Shown here piece after piece: positions 29,503 through 37,275 of a stretch of DNA of 64,000 bases. The stretch is taken from positions 124,001 through 188,000 of the forward strand of contig JAEPNV010000002.1 of assembly GCA_017643215.1 (NCBI GenBank), given 5' to 3'. Numbering within the stretch: the first letter of the stretch is position 1; each line of letters starts with the position of its first letter. Position numbers and translations under genes: made by a program. The notes below the pieces were generated by a model that did not search any database, was not told where the DNA came from, and worked only from the letters and a program-made list of their open reading frames with translations. Origin of the DNA: Roseibium sp. GTDB taxonomy: Bacteria; Pseudomonadota; Alphaproteobacteria; Rhizobiales; Stappiaceae.

Positions 29503-30143
29503 AGCATCAAGGCCATCCGCCGGGCGGCTTCCGGCACCGGTTCGATGAGCGGCAATGGGCTTTCAGGCGAAAGCTGCCGGGCCACTGTGGCGAGCGGGCC
29601 CCCGCCAATGACAACGGCCTCGGCGCCGTCCTCGGCGCACGCTTTAATGGCGACGCGCATTTCCCGTTGCAGGCGGTCGGGATTGGACATGACGGCCAGC
29701 GGCGGTCCTTTTGTCACCTGTACGGAAATCAGTTGATCGCCATGTCCATACGCATGGGCGGCCTCCCGGATCCGTTCGATCAGATCCGGCGTTGTGGTGG
29801 CGATCGAAAACGCCCGTCCGCCGCGCGCGGCTTCCGCGATGCCGGCCTCCGCGATGCCAAGGACGGGGCAGTCGAGACGCTCAGCCAACCGCTTCCGGCC
29901 CGGATCTCCAAAAGCAGCAACAATGACGCCGGCGGTTGCGTGCGGTACGTTGCAGCCCGCAACGGCGCGGGAGGCTGCGTCTAAAAGGTCAGGCGTCGTG
30001 ATCACATCGGGTCCACCGGGGGTCGAGACGGCTTTCAGGCGGAGCGAAGGGCACGCCTGGCGGGCAATCCGCGCCATGGCGCGGGTCGTGGCCGTGCTGC
30101 CGTTCGGATTGATCAGAAGGACCGGCCCTTTCTCCGGGCTCAT
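29484..30143 (-). CDS. Hydantoin/allantoin-racemase-like protein lacking catalytic cysteines
   Basis: 219 residues of the Asp/Glu/hydantoin racemase superfamily: LLINPNGSTATTRAM at the N-terminus, AAFGDPGRKRLAE, VLGIAEAGIAEAA, FSIATTTPDLIERI and VIGGGPLA. Known hydantoin racemases carry a cysteine in ACFGDPG and another in LGCAGM; here the positions are Ala (29907-29920) and Gly (about 29600). A two-cysteine racemisation mechanism is therefore not possible, and a related lyase, hydrolase or binding role must be considered. It is the last gene of the minus-strand operon and overlaps the upstream gene by ATGA. Confidence 0.8.
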   Translation of the reverse strand: MSPEKGPVLLINPNGSTATTRAMARIARQACPSLRLKAVSTPGGPDVITTPDLLDAASRAVAGCNVPHATAGVIVAAFGDPGRKRLAERLDCPVLGIAEAGIAEAARGGRAFSIATTTPDLIERIREAAHAYGHGDQLISVQVTKGPPLAVMSNPDRLQREMRVAIKACAEDGAEAVVIGGGPLATVARQLSPESPLPLIEPVPEAARRMALMLQGAKV

Positions 30144-31039
30144 CTTATCGCCCCGGAAAACGCACGCGCGATGTCGCGGCGGGGGGCGATCCAGACCGCA
30201 TCCCCCAACTCGTTCAGCATGGTCAGTGTGTCGGCGAAGGCCGAAAACCGGGCGGGCCGCCCGGTTATGCGCAGGTGATAACCAACGTTAAAAATCGCCG
30301 ATTTTCCCCGGGCCGCCTCGTCGATCAGTGTTTTAAGACCATCGGACACATAGCCCGTCATGTCGTGTGCCCGCACAAAGCCATTGGGATGGAAGAACTT
30401 CATGTCGTTGGTATCGAGCGCATAAGGCACGACAAGCAGGTCCTTATGATCCGGATCGCGATAGGGCAGGTCGTCGTCGAAAGCGTTGGACGTGTAAAAA
30501 TAGCCGAGTTCGGACAGGATCTTGCGTGTCCATGGGCTTTCGCTGCCGCGGCAGAAAAAGCCCTCGGGGGCCGTTCCCGTGGCGTCCCGGAGGGCCGCTT
30601 CGCACCGTCTCAGATCGGCTGTCTCAGCGTCGCGCGACGCATAGTCGGAATGCGGGTGCCAGCGCCAGCCATGACAGGCAAGCTCATGTCCGCGGCGGGC
30701 GACCGCGCGCGCGGCCTCCGGGCTGCGTTCGACCGCGCGTCCGCAGCAGAAAAACGTCGCGGTCAATCCAGCCCGGTCAAGGGCGTCCAGCATCCGCCAC
30801 AGACCGGCGCGCATGCCATAGGCGAAAATTTGTTCCTGGCCAATGTCCCGGTCGCCTTCGCGCACCACGCTAATGACCTCTCCAATGCGCTCGCTTACCG
30901 GATCTCCGTCGCCGACTTGAAGCTCGGCGCCCTCTTCGAAGTTGACGACAATCGAGACGGCAACACGCGCACCGTTCGGCCAGACGATGTCCGGCCGGTT
31001 TTCGCCATAGCCCCGAAGGTCACGGATGGGGCTGCTCAT
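30140..31039 (-). CDS. PuuE-like allantoinase/polysaccharide-deacetylase fold protein 2
   Basis: 299 residues, paralogous to the protein encoded at 28612-29502. It shares an N-terminus of the type RGYGENRPDIVWPNGARVAVS, VNFEEGAE in place of TFDDG, CHGWRW (30659-30676) and FYTSNAFDDDLPY. The 'deacetylase' metal ligands are again replaced in the PuuE manner. Having one copy in each convergent operon suggests two related ring-opening or amide-cleaving steps, or two substrate variants. It overlaps both neighbours by 4 bases, implying translational coupling to the permease upstream and the racemase-like gene downstream. Confidence 0.85.
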   Translation of the reverse strand: MSSPIRDLRGYGENRPDIVWPNGARVAVSIVVNFEEGAELQVGDGDPVSERIGEVISVVREGDRDIGQEQIFAYGMRAGLWRMLDALDRAGLTATFFCCGRAVERSPEAARAVARRGHELACHGWRWHPHSDYASRDAETADLRRCEAALRDATGTAPEGFFCRGSESPWTRKILSELGYFYTSNAFDDDLPYRDPDHKDLLVVPYALDTNDMKFFHPNGFVRAHDMTGYVSDGLKTLIDEAARGKSAIFNVGYHLRITGRPARFSAFADTLTMLNELGDAVWIAPRRDIARAFSGAIR

Positions 31040-31884
31040 TTTGCGAGCCGTTCCAATCCGACCGAACGCGACAGGACCAGCATGATGACAAAAGCAAACA
31101 GGATTTCGAGGCTGGAGAGGGCCGCGACCATCGGGCTGCTGTCATATTGCACGAGATTGTAAAGCTCCACCGACAGCGGCCGCCCGCGCGGAGAGGCTGT
31201 GAATAGCGCCACGGTGAGATTGTCGAAGGATTCAATGAACACGAACGCCGCCCCGGCGACGATCGCGGGGATGATCTGACGAAGCGTGATTTGAACGAAT
31301 GTCCGTTTGCGGGTGGCGCCGAGCGAAAGGGAGGCTTCCTCCAAGGCCGGATCGAGCAGTTGGAGCTGCGCCATGACAAGCCGCACCGCAAAGGGAAGGC
31401 AGAAGACCGTCAGCCCAAGGATCAGCATCAGGTCGGATTGCCGGAACGCGATGTAGGCGCCGAAAAACAAAAGGGCAACGCCGATGACCATCCCGGGGAT
31501 CATCTGCGGGGCCACGATCAGCGCGCCGGCGAACGCCTTGCCCGGATAGCGGCCGCGCACCAGCGAAAACGCGGCCGGCACGGCGAGTGTCAGCGCGATG
31601 GCCGTAGACCAAACTGAGATCCGCAGGCTGGTAATCGCCGAATCGATGATCTGCTGACGGGAAAACAAATCCGCATACCATTTCAATGTAAAGCCCTGCG
31701 GCGGGAAGGTGATGTAGGCGGTTTCTGTAAACGAGATCATCACCACGATGAGGCTTGGCGCGATCAGGAGAAGCAGCGCAAACGCAGCGAGCGCCCAAAT
31801 CAGGCCAAACCCGACCCGGTCGATCCAATCCGCCAGTATGGTGCCGGAAGGTCCGGTCGTGATTATCTCGGCCGAGTGCGTCAT
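31036..31884 (-). CDS. ABC transporter permease, PotC-like
   Basis: 282-residue inner-membrane permease with about six membrane segments. The BPD_transp_1 EAA loop region reads EEASLSLGATRKRTFVQITL. It belongs to the polyamine/opine/iron transporter group (COG1177). The N-terminal helix is LIWALAAFALLLLIAPSLIV. It overlaps the preceding permease gene and the following PuuE-like gene by 4 bases each. It pairs with the PotB-like permease to form the translocation pore. Confidence 0.92.
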   Translation of the reverse strand: MTHSAEIITTGPSGTILADWIDRVGFGLIWALAAFALLLLIAPSLIVVMISFTETAYITFPPQGFTLKWYADLFSRQQIIDSAITSLRISVWSTAIALTLAVPAAFSLVRGRYPGKAFAGALIVAPQMIPGMVIGVALLFFGAYIAFRQSDLMLILGLTVFCLPFAVRLVMAQLQLLDPALEEASLSLGATRKRTFVQITLRQIIPAIVAGAAFVFIESFDNLTVALFTASPRGRPLSVELYNLVQYDSSPMVAALSSLEILFAFVIMLVLSRSVGLERLAK

Positions 31885-32771
31885 GCCGCCTCCTTCTGGC
31901 TCCAGCGCATCACGCGATTGCCGGCAAGTCCGATGAGCAAGATGAAGACGAAGCAGCTTCCCAGCAACAAGAGCGCCAGCATTGCGCCCTTGCTCCAGTT
32001 CAAAACGACCACGATCTGCTCATAGACCTGAACGGCGAGCGTGGTAAAGCCCCCGCCGCCCAGAAGCTGCGGGATGATGAAGTTGGTGTAGGACAGGGCA
32101 AAGACGATCGTCAGGCCGGCGACGATGCCGGGTGTCGACAGCGGCAGCACGATCTTGAAGAAAGTCGCCAGCCGGCTTGCGCCCATGCCGAGCGAGGCGG
32201 CCTCCATGTTGCGGTCGCGGGCGGCCAGCACGGTGATCAGCGGCAGCACCATGAACGGCAAATGCACTTGGGTCATCCCGACGATCACCGCGAAATCCGT
32301 GTTCAGCATCCGGATCGGCCGGGAAATCACGCCAAGTTCGATCAAGGTGGAATTGACCACGCCGCGACGCCCGCCGAGCAGCACCAGCCAGGCATAGGTG
32401 CGCACAATGGCGCTGGTCAGGAGCGGCGAGATGGTCAGGACCAGGATGAGAAGCCGCATGGTGCGCCCGCTCTCGCTGTAGAGATAGGCGAGCGGATAGG
32501 CGAGCAGAAAGCACAGCAGGGTCGACAGGATGCCGATATAGAAAGACTTCCACCAGACCCACCAGAACAGGTCGTCCTGAAGCGTGCCGGTCAGATAGCG
32601 CAAGGTGAAGCCGCTGTCCTGGATCCGGCCCCGTTCAATTTCGGTAAAGCCGAACGACAACAACACCGCCATAGGGATGATGAAAAAGATCGTGAGGAAC
32701 ACGAAGGCGGGCACGGCCGGCCATATGCCGCGCCCGTCGCGGAACCTGGTCCAGAATGCTGCCGCCATCAT
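31881..32771 (-). CDS. ABC transporter permease, PotB-like
   Basis: 296-residue permease (COG1176) with about six membrane segments. The EAA loop is MEAASLGMGASRLATFFKIV, followed by LPLSTPGIVAGL. The start is taken at ATG 32771, which overlaps the ATPase stop by ATGA; a second ATG follows directly and the frame extends upstream to 32795 without support. It forms the pore together with the PotC-like protein. Confidence 0.92.
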   Translation of the reverse strand: MMAAAFWTRFRDGRGIWPAVPAFVFLTIFFIIPMAVLLSFGFTEIERGRIQDSGFTLRYLTGTLQDDLFWWVWWKSFYIGILSTLLCFLLAYPLAYLYSESGRTMRLLILVLTISPLLTSAIVRTYAWLVLLGGRRGVVNSTLIELGVISRPIRMLNTDFAVIVGMTQVHLPFMVLPLITVLAARDRNMEAASLGMGASRLATFFKIVLPLSTPGIVAGLTIVFALSYTNFIIPQLLGGGGFTTLAVQVYEQIVVVLNWSKGAMLALLLLGSCFVFILLIGLAGNRVMRWSQKEAA

Positions 32772-33784
32772 GCAGTCCCCGGCAGGGGAACACACGCATC
32801 CGGATTGCGGATAGTGATTTCAACGGTGCTGCCGACAGCAAGCGGTTCTTGCCGGTCCCGGTCCACCAGCGCGCGCAGGATTGTGCCATCGGCAAGCGCA
32901 ATCTCGTATTCCATGGCTGGCCCCGTCAGCCGGGCAAAAACAACCTCGCCTTTGACGCCGCCGCCTTGAGAGGAAGGGGACAGAGCGAAATTCTCAGGGC
33001 GGATCACAAGCGCACCGCTGCCGTTCAAGGATTTATGCGCGGTCTTGAAACGCTCCGCGCTTTTCCGCGGAAGGATGTTGGCCGCGCCGACAAAGTCGGC
33101 CACGAAGGCCGAGGCCGGCTTGTCATAGATCTGGTCCGGAGCGGCGAATTGCTGGATCCGTCCCTCGGCCATCACCGCGATGCGGTCACTGATGGTGAGA
33201 GCTTCGGCCTGGTCATGGGTGACACAGACCGCGGTAATCCCGACATGTTTCACGATCTTGCGCAGTTCGATCTGCATTGCGCCGCGCAGCTTGGCATCGA
33301 GCGCATTGAAGGCCTCGTCCATCAAAAGCACCTTCGGATGCAGCACCAGCGAGCGTGCCAGCGCGACACGCTGCTGCTGCCCGCCGGACAATGACTTGGG
33401 ATACCGGCGGGCGAATTCGGTCAGCGAGACGAGGTCAAGCACCTTATCGACTTCGGCGCGGATCGTCTCCTTCGCCGTCTTTCGGGCTTTGAGACCATAG
33501 GCGACATTTTCCGCGACGGTCATATGCGGAAACAAGGCGTAGTTTTGAAACACGAACCCGACATCGCGGCGGTTTGGCGGCAGGCGCGTGACATCCTGGT
33601 TCGCCAGAACCAGGCTGCCGCTGTCCGGCGTTTCGAAACCGGCGATGCATCGCAAGAGCGTGGTCTTACCACAGCCGGAGGCGCCCAGCAGCGTCACGAC
33701 TTCACCGGTGTCCACTGAAATTGTGCAATCGCGCAGGACGTGGTTCGACCCGAAATGCTTGTTGACCCCGTTCGCCTCAATCAT
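32768..33784 (-). CDS. ABC transporter ATPase, PotA-like
   Basis: 338-residue nucleotide-binding subunit. Walker A is GASGCGKTTLL, the signature is LSGGQQQRVALARSL, and the H-loop is VCVTHDQAEAL. A C-terminal TOBE domain (about 255-335) is present. The Walker B/D-loop stretch reads LLMDEAFNALD instead of the usual LLLDEPLSALD: the catalytic Glu is kept but the following Pro is Ala. TAAGGA provides a ribosome-binding site. It energises uptake of the binding-protein ligand and lies between the SIS2 gene and the permeases. Confidence 0.95.
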   Translation of the reverse strand: MIEANGVNKHFGSNHVLRDCTISVDTGEVVTLLGASGCGKTTLLRCIAGFETPDSGSLVLANQDVTRLPPNRRDVGFVFQNYALFPHMTVAENVAYGLKARKTAKETIRAEVDKVLDLVSLTEFARRYPKSLSGGQQQRVALARSLVLHPKVLLMDEAFNALDAKLRGAMQIELRKIVKHVGITAVCVTHDQAEALTISDRIAVMAEGRIQQFAAPDQIYDKPASAFVADFVGAANILPRKSAERFKTAHKSLNGSGALVIRPENFALSPSSQGGGVKGEVVFARLTGPAMEYEIALADGTILRALVDRDRQEPLAVGSTVEITIRNPDACVPLPGTA

Positions 33785-33793
33785 GTTTTTTCC

Positions 33794-34876
33794 TTAGACC
33801 GCCGTCTTGGCGTTGCCTGCCTGTGCCAAAAGCGACCGGCGGGTCAGCATGCGGCTTGTTTTGAACCGCTTGGTGTCGTTCTTGAGATGCATCCTTAGGT
33901 TCGGATCAAATCCGGTCGCTTGCGCCCAATGATAGCCGAAAAACTGCATCGCCGCTGTTGCCATCGATAACGGGTCGACGCCAGGTGTAGCTTCCCATGT
34001 GAAGGTCCAGTCGCCGCCCGTGTCCATGCCTTGAGGGGCGACGGTCAGGCTGCGCACACCCATGTTGCGCAAAGCCTTTGCCGATTCCGCGGCAATTCCT
34101 GCGACGGCCGGGCTGGTCGGCAGCAGGACGACGACTTCGCCTTCGGACATGGTCCAGAACTGGCGATGGGCGAATTCCTCTATGTCGTCGCTCCAGACGG
34201 GCGTGCCCGACAGTTCGACGATCTTTGCGGCGCCATAGTCGGCGATGGCCAGACCGGCAGGTCCACAGGACAGATACCGCAGTCCCGGCGCGCCAGCGCA
34301 GGCTTGCGCGACCTTAAGGGAGATTGAGTCTGCGTCGGGCAGGGCCTTTTCCAAGACATTGGCGGTTGCGCGCAGTCCGGCGGCCAAATCATCCGGTGGC
34401 GTTCCCCGGTTCAACCCGGCAAACAGGCCGAGCATCGCCCGCGTTGCCAGAAAACTGGATGTGCCGCACAAGAACGGCGCGATGTCCGTCAATTGCAGAC
34501 TGATATTGGGAAGGCCGAGTTCGGCGAGCCGGCCGCCTTCGCTGTTGGTCAGGCAAATCGCACCGCCGCACGCGTTGTTCGCGACTTCGGCCGCCTCCAC
34601 GGTCCGGTCGACATTGCCGGACATGGAAATGGCAATGGCCCGGTCGGCGGACGTCAGTTGCGGGCCGACGTCACCCAGGATCTCCAGGCCCGAGGCCGGT
34701 GTAATCCCGTCGGCGGCAAGGCTTCGCGCGGCAAACCAGCCATCGCCGCTGCCGAATGCGATCAGCCGGCCATCCGGTCCGGGCACGAGATGCTCCCGGC
34801 AAAAGGCGTCGATATCATTGAGCCGCGCGGCAAGGCCCCGTAGTACATCGGGTTGGCGGCGGATATCGGTCAGCAT
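33794..34876 (-). CDS. SIS-domain protein 2
   Basis: 360 residues with two SIS folds. The first contains LIAFGSGDGWFAARSL and AISMSGNVDRTVEAAEVA; the second contains LRYLSCGPAGLAIADYGAAK and DDIEEFAHRQFW. The E-x-x-H motif (complement of about 34160-34180) is shared with the other two SIS proteins here and with FrlB/GlmS. The start at 34876 begins MLTDIRRQPDVLRGLAAR; upstream codons of the same frame overlap the binding-protein gene and are not coding. Its start codon lies inside a strong hairpin. No clear ribosome-binding site is visible. Confidence 0.8.
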   Translation of the reverse strand: MLTDIRRQPDVLRGLAARLNDIDAFCREHLVPGPDGRLIAFGSGDGWFAARSLAADGITPASGLEILGDVGPQLTSADRAIAISMSGNVDRTVEAAEVANNACGGAICLTNSEGGRLAELGLPNISLQLTDIAPFLCGTSSFLATRAMLGLFAGLNRGTPPDDLAAGLRATANVLEKALPDADSISLKVAQACAGAPGLRYLSCGPAGLAIADYGAAKIVELSGTPVWSDDIEEFAHRQFWTMSEGEVVVLLPTSPAVAGIAAESAKALRNMGVRSLTVAPQGMDTGGDWTFTWEATPGVDPLSMATAAMQFFGYHWAQATGFDPNLRMHLKNDTKRFKTSRMLTRRSLLAQAGNAKTAV

Positions 34877-34900
34877 CGGGGCGGCGTTGGCCGCCCCGAT
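34875..34900 (-). promoter_or_regulatory. Perfect hairpin overlapping the SIS2 start codon
   Basis: Inverted repeat ATCGGGGCGGC, loop GTTG, GCCGCCCCGAT: 11 paired bases with no mismatch, in the 31-base gap after the binding-protein gene. The start codon of SIS2 (34874-34876) is partly within the stem. Such hairpins downstream of ABC binding-protein genes commonly protect the upstream mRNA or reduce expression of downstream genes; either fits here. There is no T-tract on the minus strand. Confidence 0.75.
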
Positions 34901-34907
34901 GTCCGGT

Positions 34908-35948
34908 TCAGGTTGCGAATTCACGGTCGAACCGATCCACCAGTTCCGGACGCACCTTGACGATTTCGGCCCAATTGACCGTTTGCAGGGACGCGACCTC
35001 TTCGGGCGTTGATGGTGTGTAGGGCCGCGCGGCCTCCGGCACGTCGACGCCCTGGACGGTGACGCCGAAGTAGTAGGGCGCGTTGGCGGCGAGTTCCTGG
35101 TACTCGGTGCTGATGATGCCATCCATCCAGCGATAGACGAGCTCGCTGTCGCGGGCGCCGGTGATTTCCGACATGACCGACAAGATGGCGACGGGCCCCG
35201 GATCCGGCTTGACGAATTTGATCGGCAGACCCTTTTCCGCCGCGACGGCGGCATCGTTGTTCCACAACGGTGCGATCGCGATTTCGCCGCGTTCCATCAT
35301 CTGCGCAAGGATCCGGGGGCTGCGGCCGGCCAGGGGGTTCAGTTCCTTCAGTTTCTGCCAGGCGGGCTCCAGATCGGTTTCAGATCCGCCGAAGATTTTC
35401 GCCGTGATCGCCAGCGTCCCGAGCCCAAGGTTCGACGAGGTCCGGCAAATGCCGACCATATCGGCATATTCTTCGTTCCACATGTCGGCCCAGCTGGTCG
35501 GCGGCGTTTCCACCATTTCCTCGTTGTAGGCAAGGCCAATCAGCGAGAATGTCGCCGGGACGCCGTAGCCCTGGGTTTTGTCCCAGAATTCGGGAACCAC
35601 ATTGCCCGCGTTTTCCAGGCGGGAACGGTCGAGCTCTTGAATATAGCCGTCGCGGATCGCGATCAGGTGCGGTGGTTCGCCGTTGGGCATGGCATCATAG
35701 GGGCTGAAGCCCTGGGCGGCCTTGATCTGGGCGACGATATCCTGGCTTTCACTCGGCACAAGCCGCACGGTCAGGCCGGAGATCTCGTTTTGCAGCTTGT
35801 CGCCCAGCCAGCGATGAGGCTCTTGCAAAGCGCCGCCGTAACTGATGATCACCAGTTCCCGGTCAGAGGCGCGCACGATCGACGGCGCTGCCAGAACCGC
35901 GCCCGCGGCCAGGGCCGTCTTTGTAAAGCTTCGGCGTGTAATGCTCAT
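34908..35948 (-). CDS. Tat-exported solute-binding protein, PotD-like
   Basis: 346-residue periplasmic binding protein (extracellular solute-binding family 1, COG0687). The signal peptide [21 protein letters not shown] carries a twin-arginine motif (TRRSFTK), so it is probably exported folded. The mature body has ELVIISYGGALQEPHRWLGD, AMPNGEPPHLIAIRDG and RWMDGIISTEYQ. The start at 35948 is supported by AGGAGAG; codons upstream to 35999 are non-conserved. It defines the substrate of the adjacent transporter. The PotD class binds polyamines, opines and other small cations or amides. Confidence 0.92.
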   Translation of the reverse strand: MSITRRSFTKTALAAGAVLAAPSIVRASDRELVIISYGGALQEPHRWLGDKLQNEISGLTVRLVPSESQDIVAQIKAAQGFSPYDAMPNGEPPHLIAIRDGYIQELDRSRLENAGNVVPEFWDKTQGYGVPATFSLIGLAYNEEMVETPPTSWADMWNEEYADMVGICRTSSNLGLGTLAITAKIFGGSETDLEPAWQKLKELNPLAGRSPRILAQMMERGEIAIAPLWNNDAAVAAEKGLPIKFVKPDPGPVAILSVMSEITGARDSELVYRWMDGIISTEYQELAANAPYYFGVTVQGVDVPEAARPYTPSTPEEVASLQTVNWAEIVKVRPELVDRFDREFAT

Positions 35949-36004
35949 ATTCACTCTCCTGTTCTGGCCGCCAGGGCGACCGGTTGTGCCGGCGGGCACG
36001 CACC

Positions 36005-37186
36005 TTAAAGGCCTGCTTGCATTCCGCCGCCGCGGATCAGCCAGTAGTCATCGGTACGGCGCAGCGGAATTTCGGGAACCTTGCGCCGCCAGGCCAATTG
36101 CAGCGCCAAAAGCTGGGCGGGTACGTGGAAGGTCAGTGGCGATAGGAGCTCGTCGGAAACGCCGGGCATTTCGACAACGGCTTCCGCATCGTTATGTGCA
36201 AGAAGCGACGGATCGTCGGTCAACAGCACTGCGCGCCCTCCGGCTTGACGAATGCCCTTCAGCATTTCGCCGGCCCGGTCCGCCGAATGACCTTTCGGTG
36301 CCAGCACGAGCACGATGGCCGCGCGGCCCCAGTCGAGCGTCAGGAAATACTGAAGATGCGCCCATTCCTCGAGATCTTGCGCCACGCCGTTGATAGGCAC
36401 CTGTTCGTGGAACTTCGCGGCGCTGTAATCCGCGCTCCCGCGGCTTGGCCCCGCGCCAAGCACCCAGATTGTCCGCGCACCGTCCATCGACATGGCGAGG
36501 CCGCGCATCAAAGGTTCGGCGGCTTCGGCCGTGTTGCCGATGTTTGCGATCACCACGGCGATACGTTCGCGCCAATCGGCGACTTCCGAATCAGTCATGG
36601 TTCCGGCCTCGCGGGCAGCGTGAAGCCCCAACGCGTAAAGGGCCGTCAGCCCGGCCATATACTCGGCCGCGTTCAAGAAGACGCGAGGCGACCACGCCGG
36701 CGGCTCCCCGTTCAAAGCGACTGGCCGGTGCAGGATCGTGTCAGCGCTCTTGGCGAGCGGCCCATCGGCTTTGCCGACGACGCCAAACGAGGGCACGTGA
36801 AGCTTGCGGGCAAGCGCCGCCGTCTCCCGGGTGCGTGTTGAGCCTCCGGAATTGGAGACGGCGATCATGACGGCCTGGTCCGCGGTATGGGGCAACTCGT
36901 AGCGGGCGCACTCGATCGATGTCAGCGCGCGAAAATCAAGGCCGCTCCATTGCCGCATGGCCGGCGCGGCGCTGACCGCGGCAAACAGGCTGTCGCCTGA
37001 TCCCGACAGCAAGAACCTGTCCCGGTCCTCCCGTTTTGAAACCGCCACCAGGTCCCGGGCGGTGGCCCGGGCGTTGTCGAAGATCTGGGTGACATCCACG
37101 CTTGCCGCGGCTTGCGCCATGTCGCGGACAAAGGACCTCTCGCCGCGGATCACTTCGGTACGTATCTGTCCGATGTCGAACCTCAT
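36005..37186 (-). CDS. SIS-domain protein 3
   Basis: 393 residues with two SIS folds, first gene of the minus-strand operon. The first fold has FLLSGSGDSLFAAVSAAPAM and MIAVSNSGGSTRTRETAALA; the second has IWVLGAGPSRGSADYSAAKF and QDLEEWAHLQYF. The same E-x-x-H placement as in SIS1 and SIS2 suggests a shared catalytic origin. A sugar-phosphate aminotransferase, isomerase or deglycase activity is plausible. A gap of 56 bases precedes the binding-protein gene. Confidence 0.82.
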   Translation of the reverse strand: MRFDIGQIRTEVIRGERSFVRDMAQAAASVDVTQIFDNARATARDLVAVSKREDRDRFLLSGSGDSLFAAVSAAPAMRQWSGLDFRALTSIECARYELPHTADQAVMIAVSNSGGSTRTRETAALARKLHVPSFGVVGKADGPLAKSADTILHRPVALNGEPPAWSPRVFLNAAEYMAGLTALYALGLHAAREAGTMTDSEVADWRERIAVVIANIGNTAEAAEPLMRGLAMSMDGARTIWVLGAGPSRGSADYSAAKFHEQVPINGVAQDLEEWAHLQYFLTLDWGRAAIVLVLAPKGHSADRAGEMLKGIRQAGGRAVLLTDDPSLLAHNDAEAVVEMPGVSDELLSPLTFHVPAQLLALQLAWRRKVPEIPLRRTDDYWLIRGGGMQAGL

Positions 37187-37229
37187 TTCGTTTGTGACCT
37201 CTTAATCACCGCGATTTTTGGTTCGCGAT

Positions 37230-37275
37230 GTGTGCATGCGCTTTTTATAATTTGACTTTCTATTCTCAAAAAAAG
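37230..37275 (-). promoter_or_regulatory. Candidate promoter of the SIS3-transporter operon
   Basis: On the minus strand an AT-rich run holds TTGAGA followed after 14-16 bases by TATAAA/TAAAAA, within 90 bases of the SIS3 start. A loose inverted repeat GCGA-N8-TCGC at 37210-37225 lies between it and the gene. Confidence 0.35.

Noticed and set aside
28612-31039. Chitin or NodB-type sugar deacetylases linked to surface polysaccharide
   Set aside because: The metal-binding triad is replaced as in PuuE, and no glycosyltransferase or exopolysaccharide genes are nearby.
33794-35254. SIS2 as a 486-residue protein starting at 35254
   Set aside because: The first 126 codons lie antiframe inside the binding-protein gene and are Arg/Ser/Pro-rich shadow sequence; the SIS protein begins at 34876.
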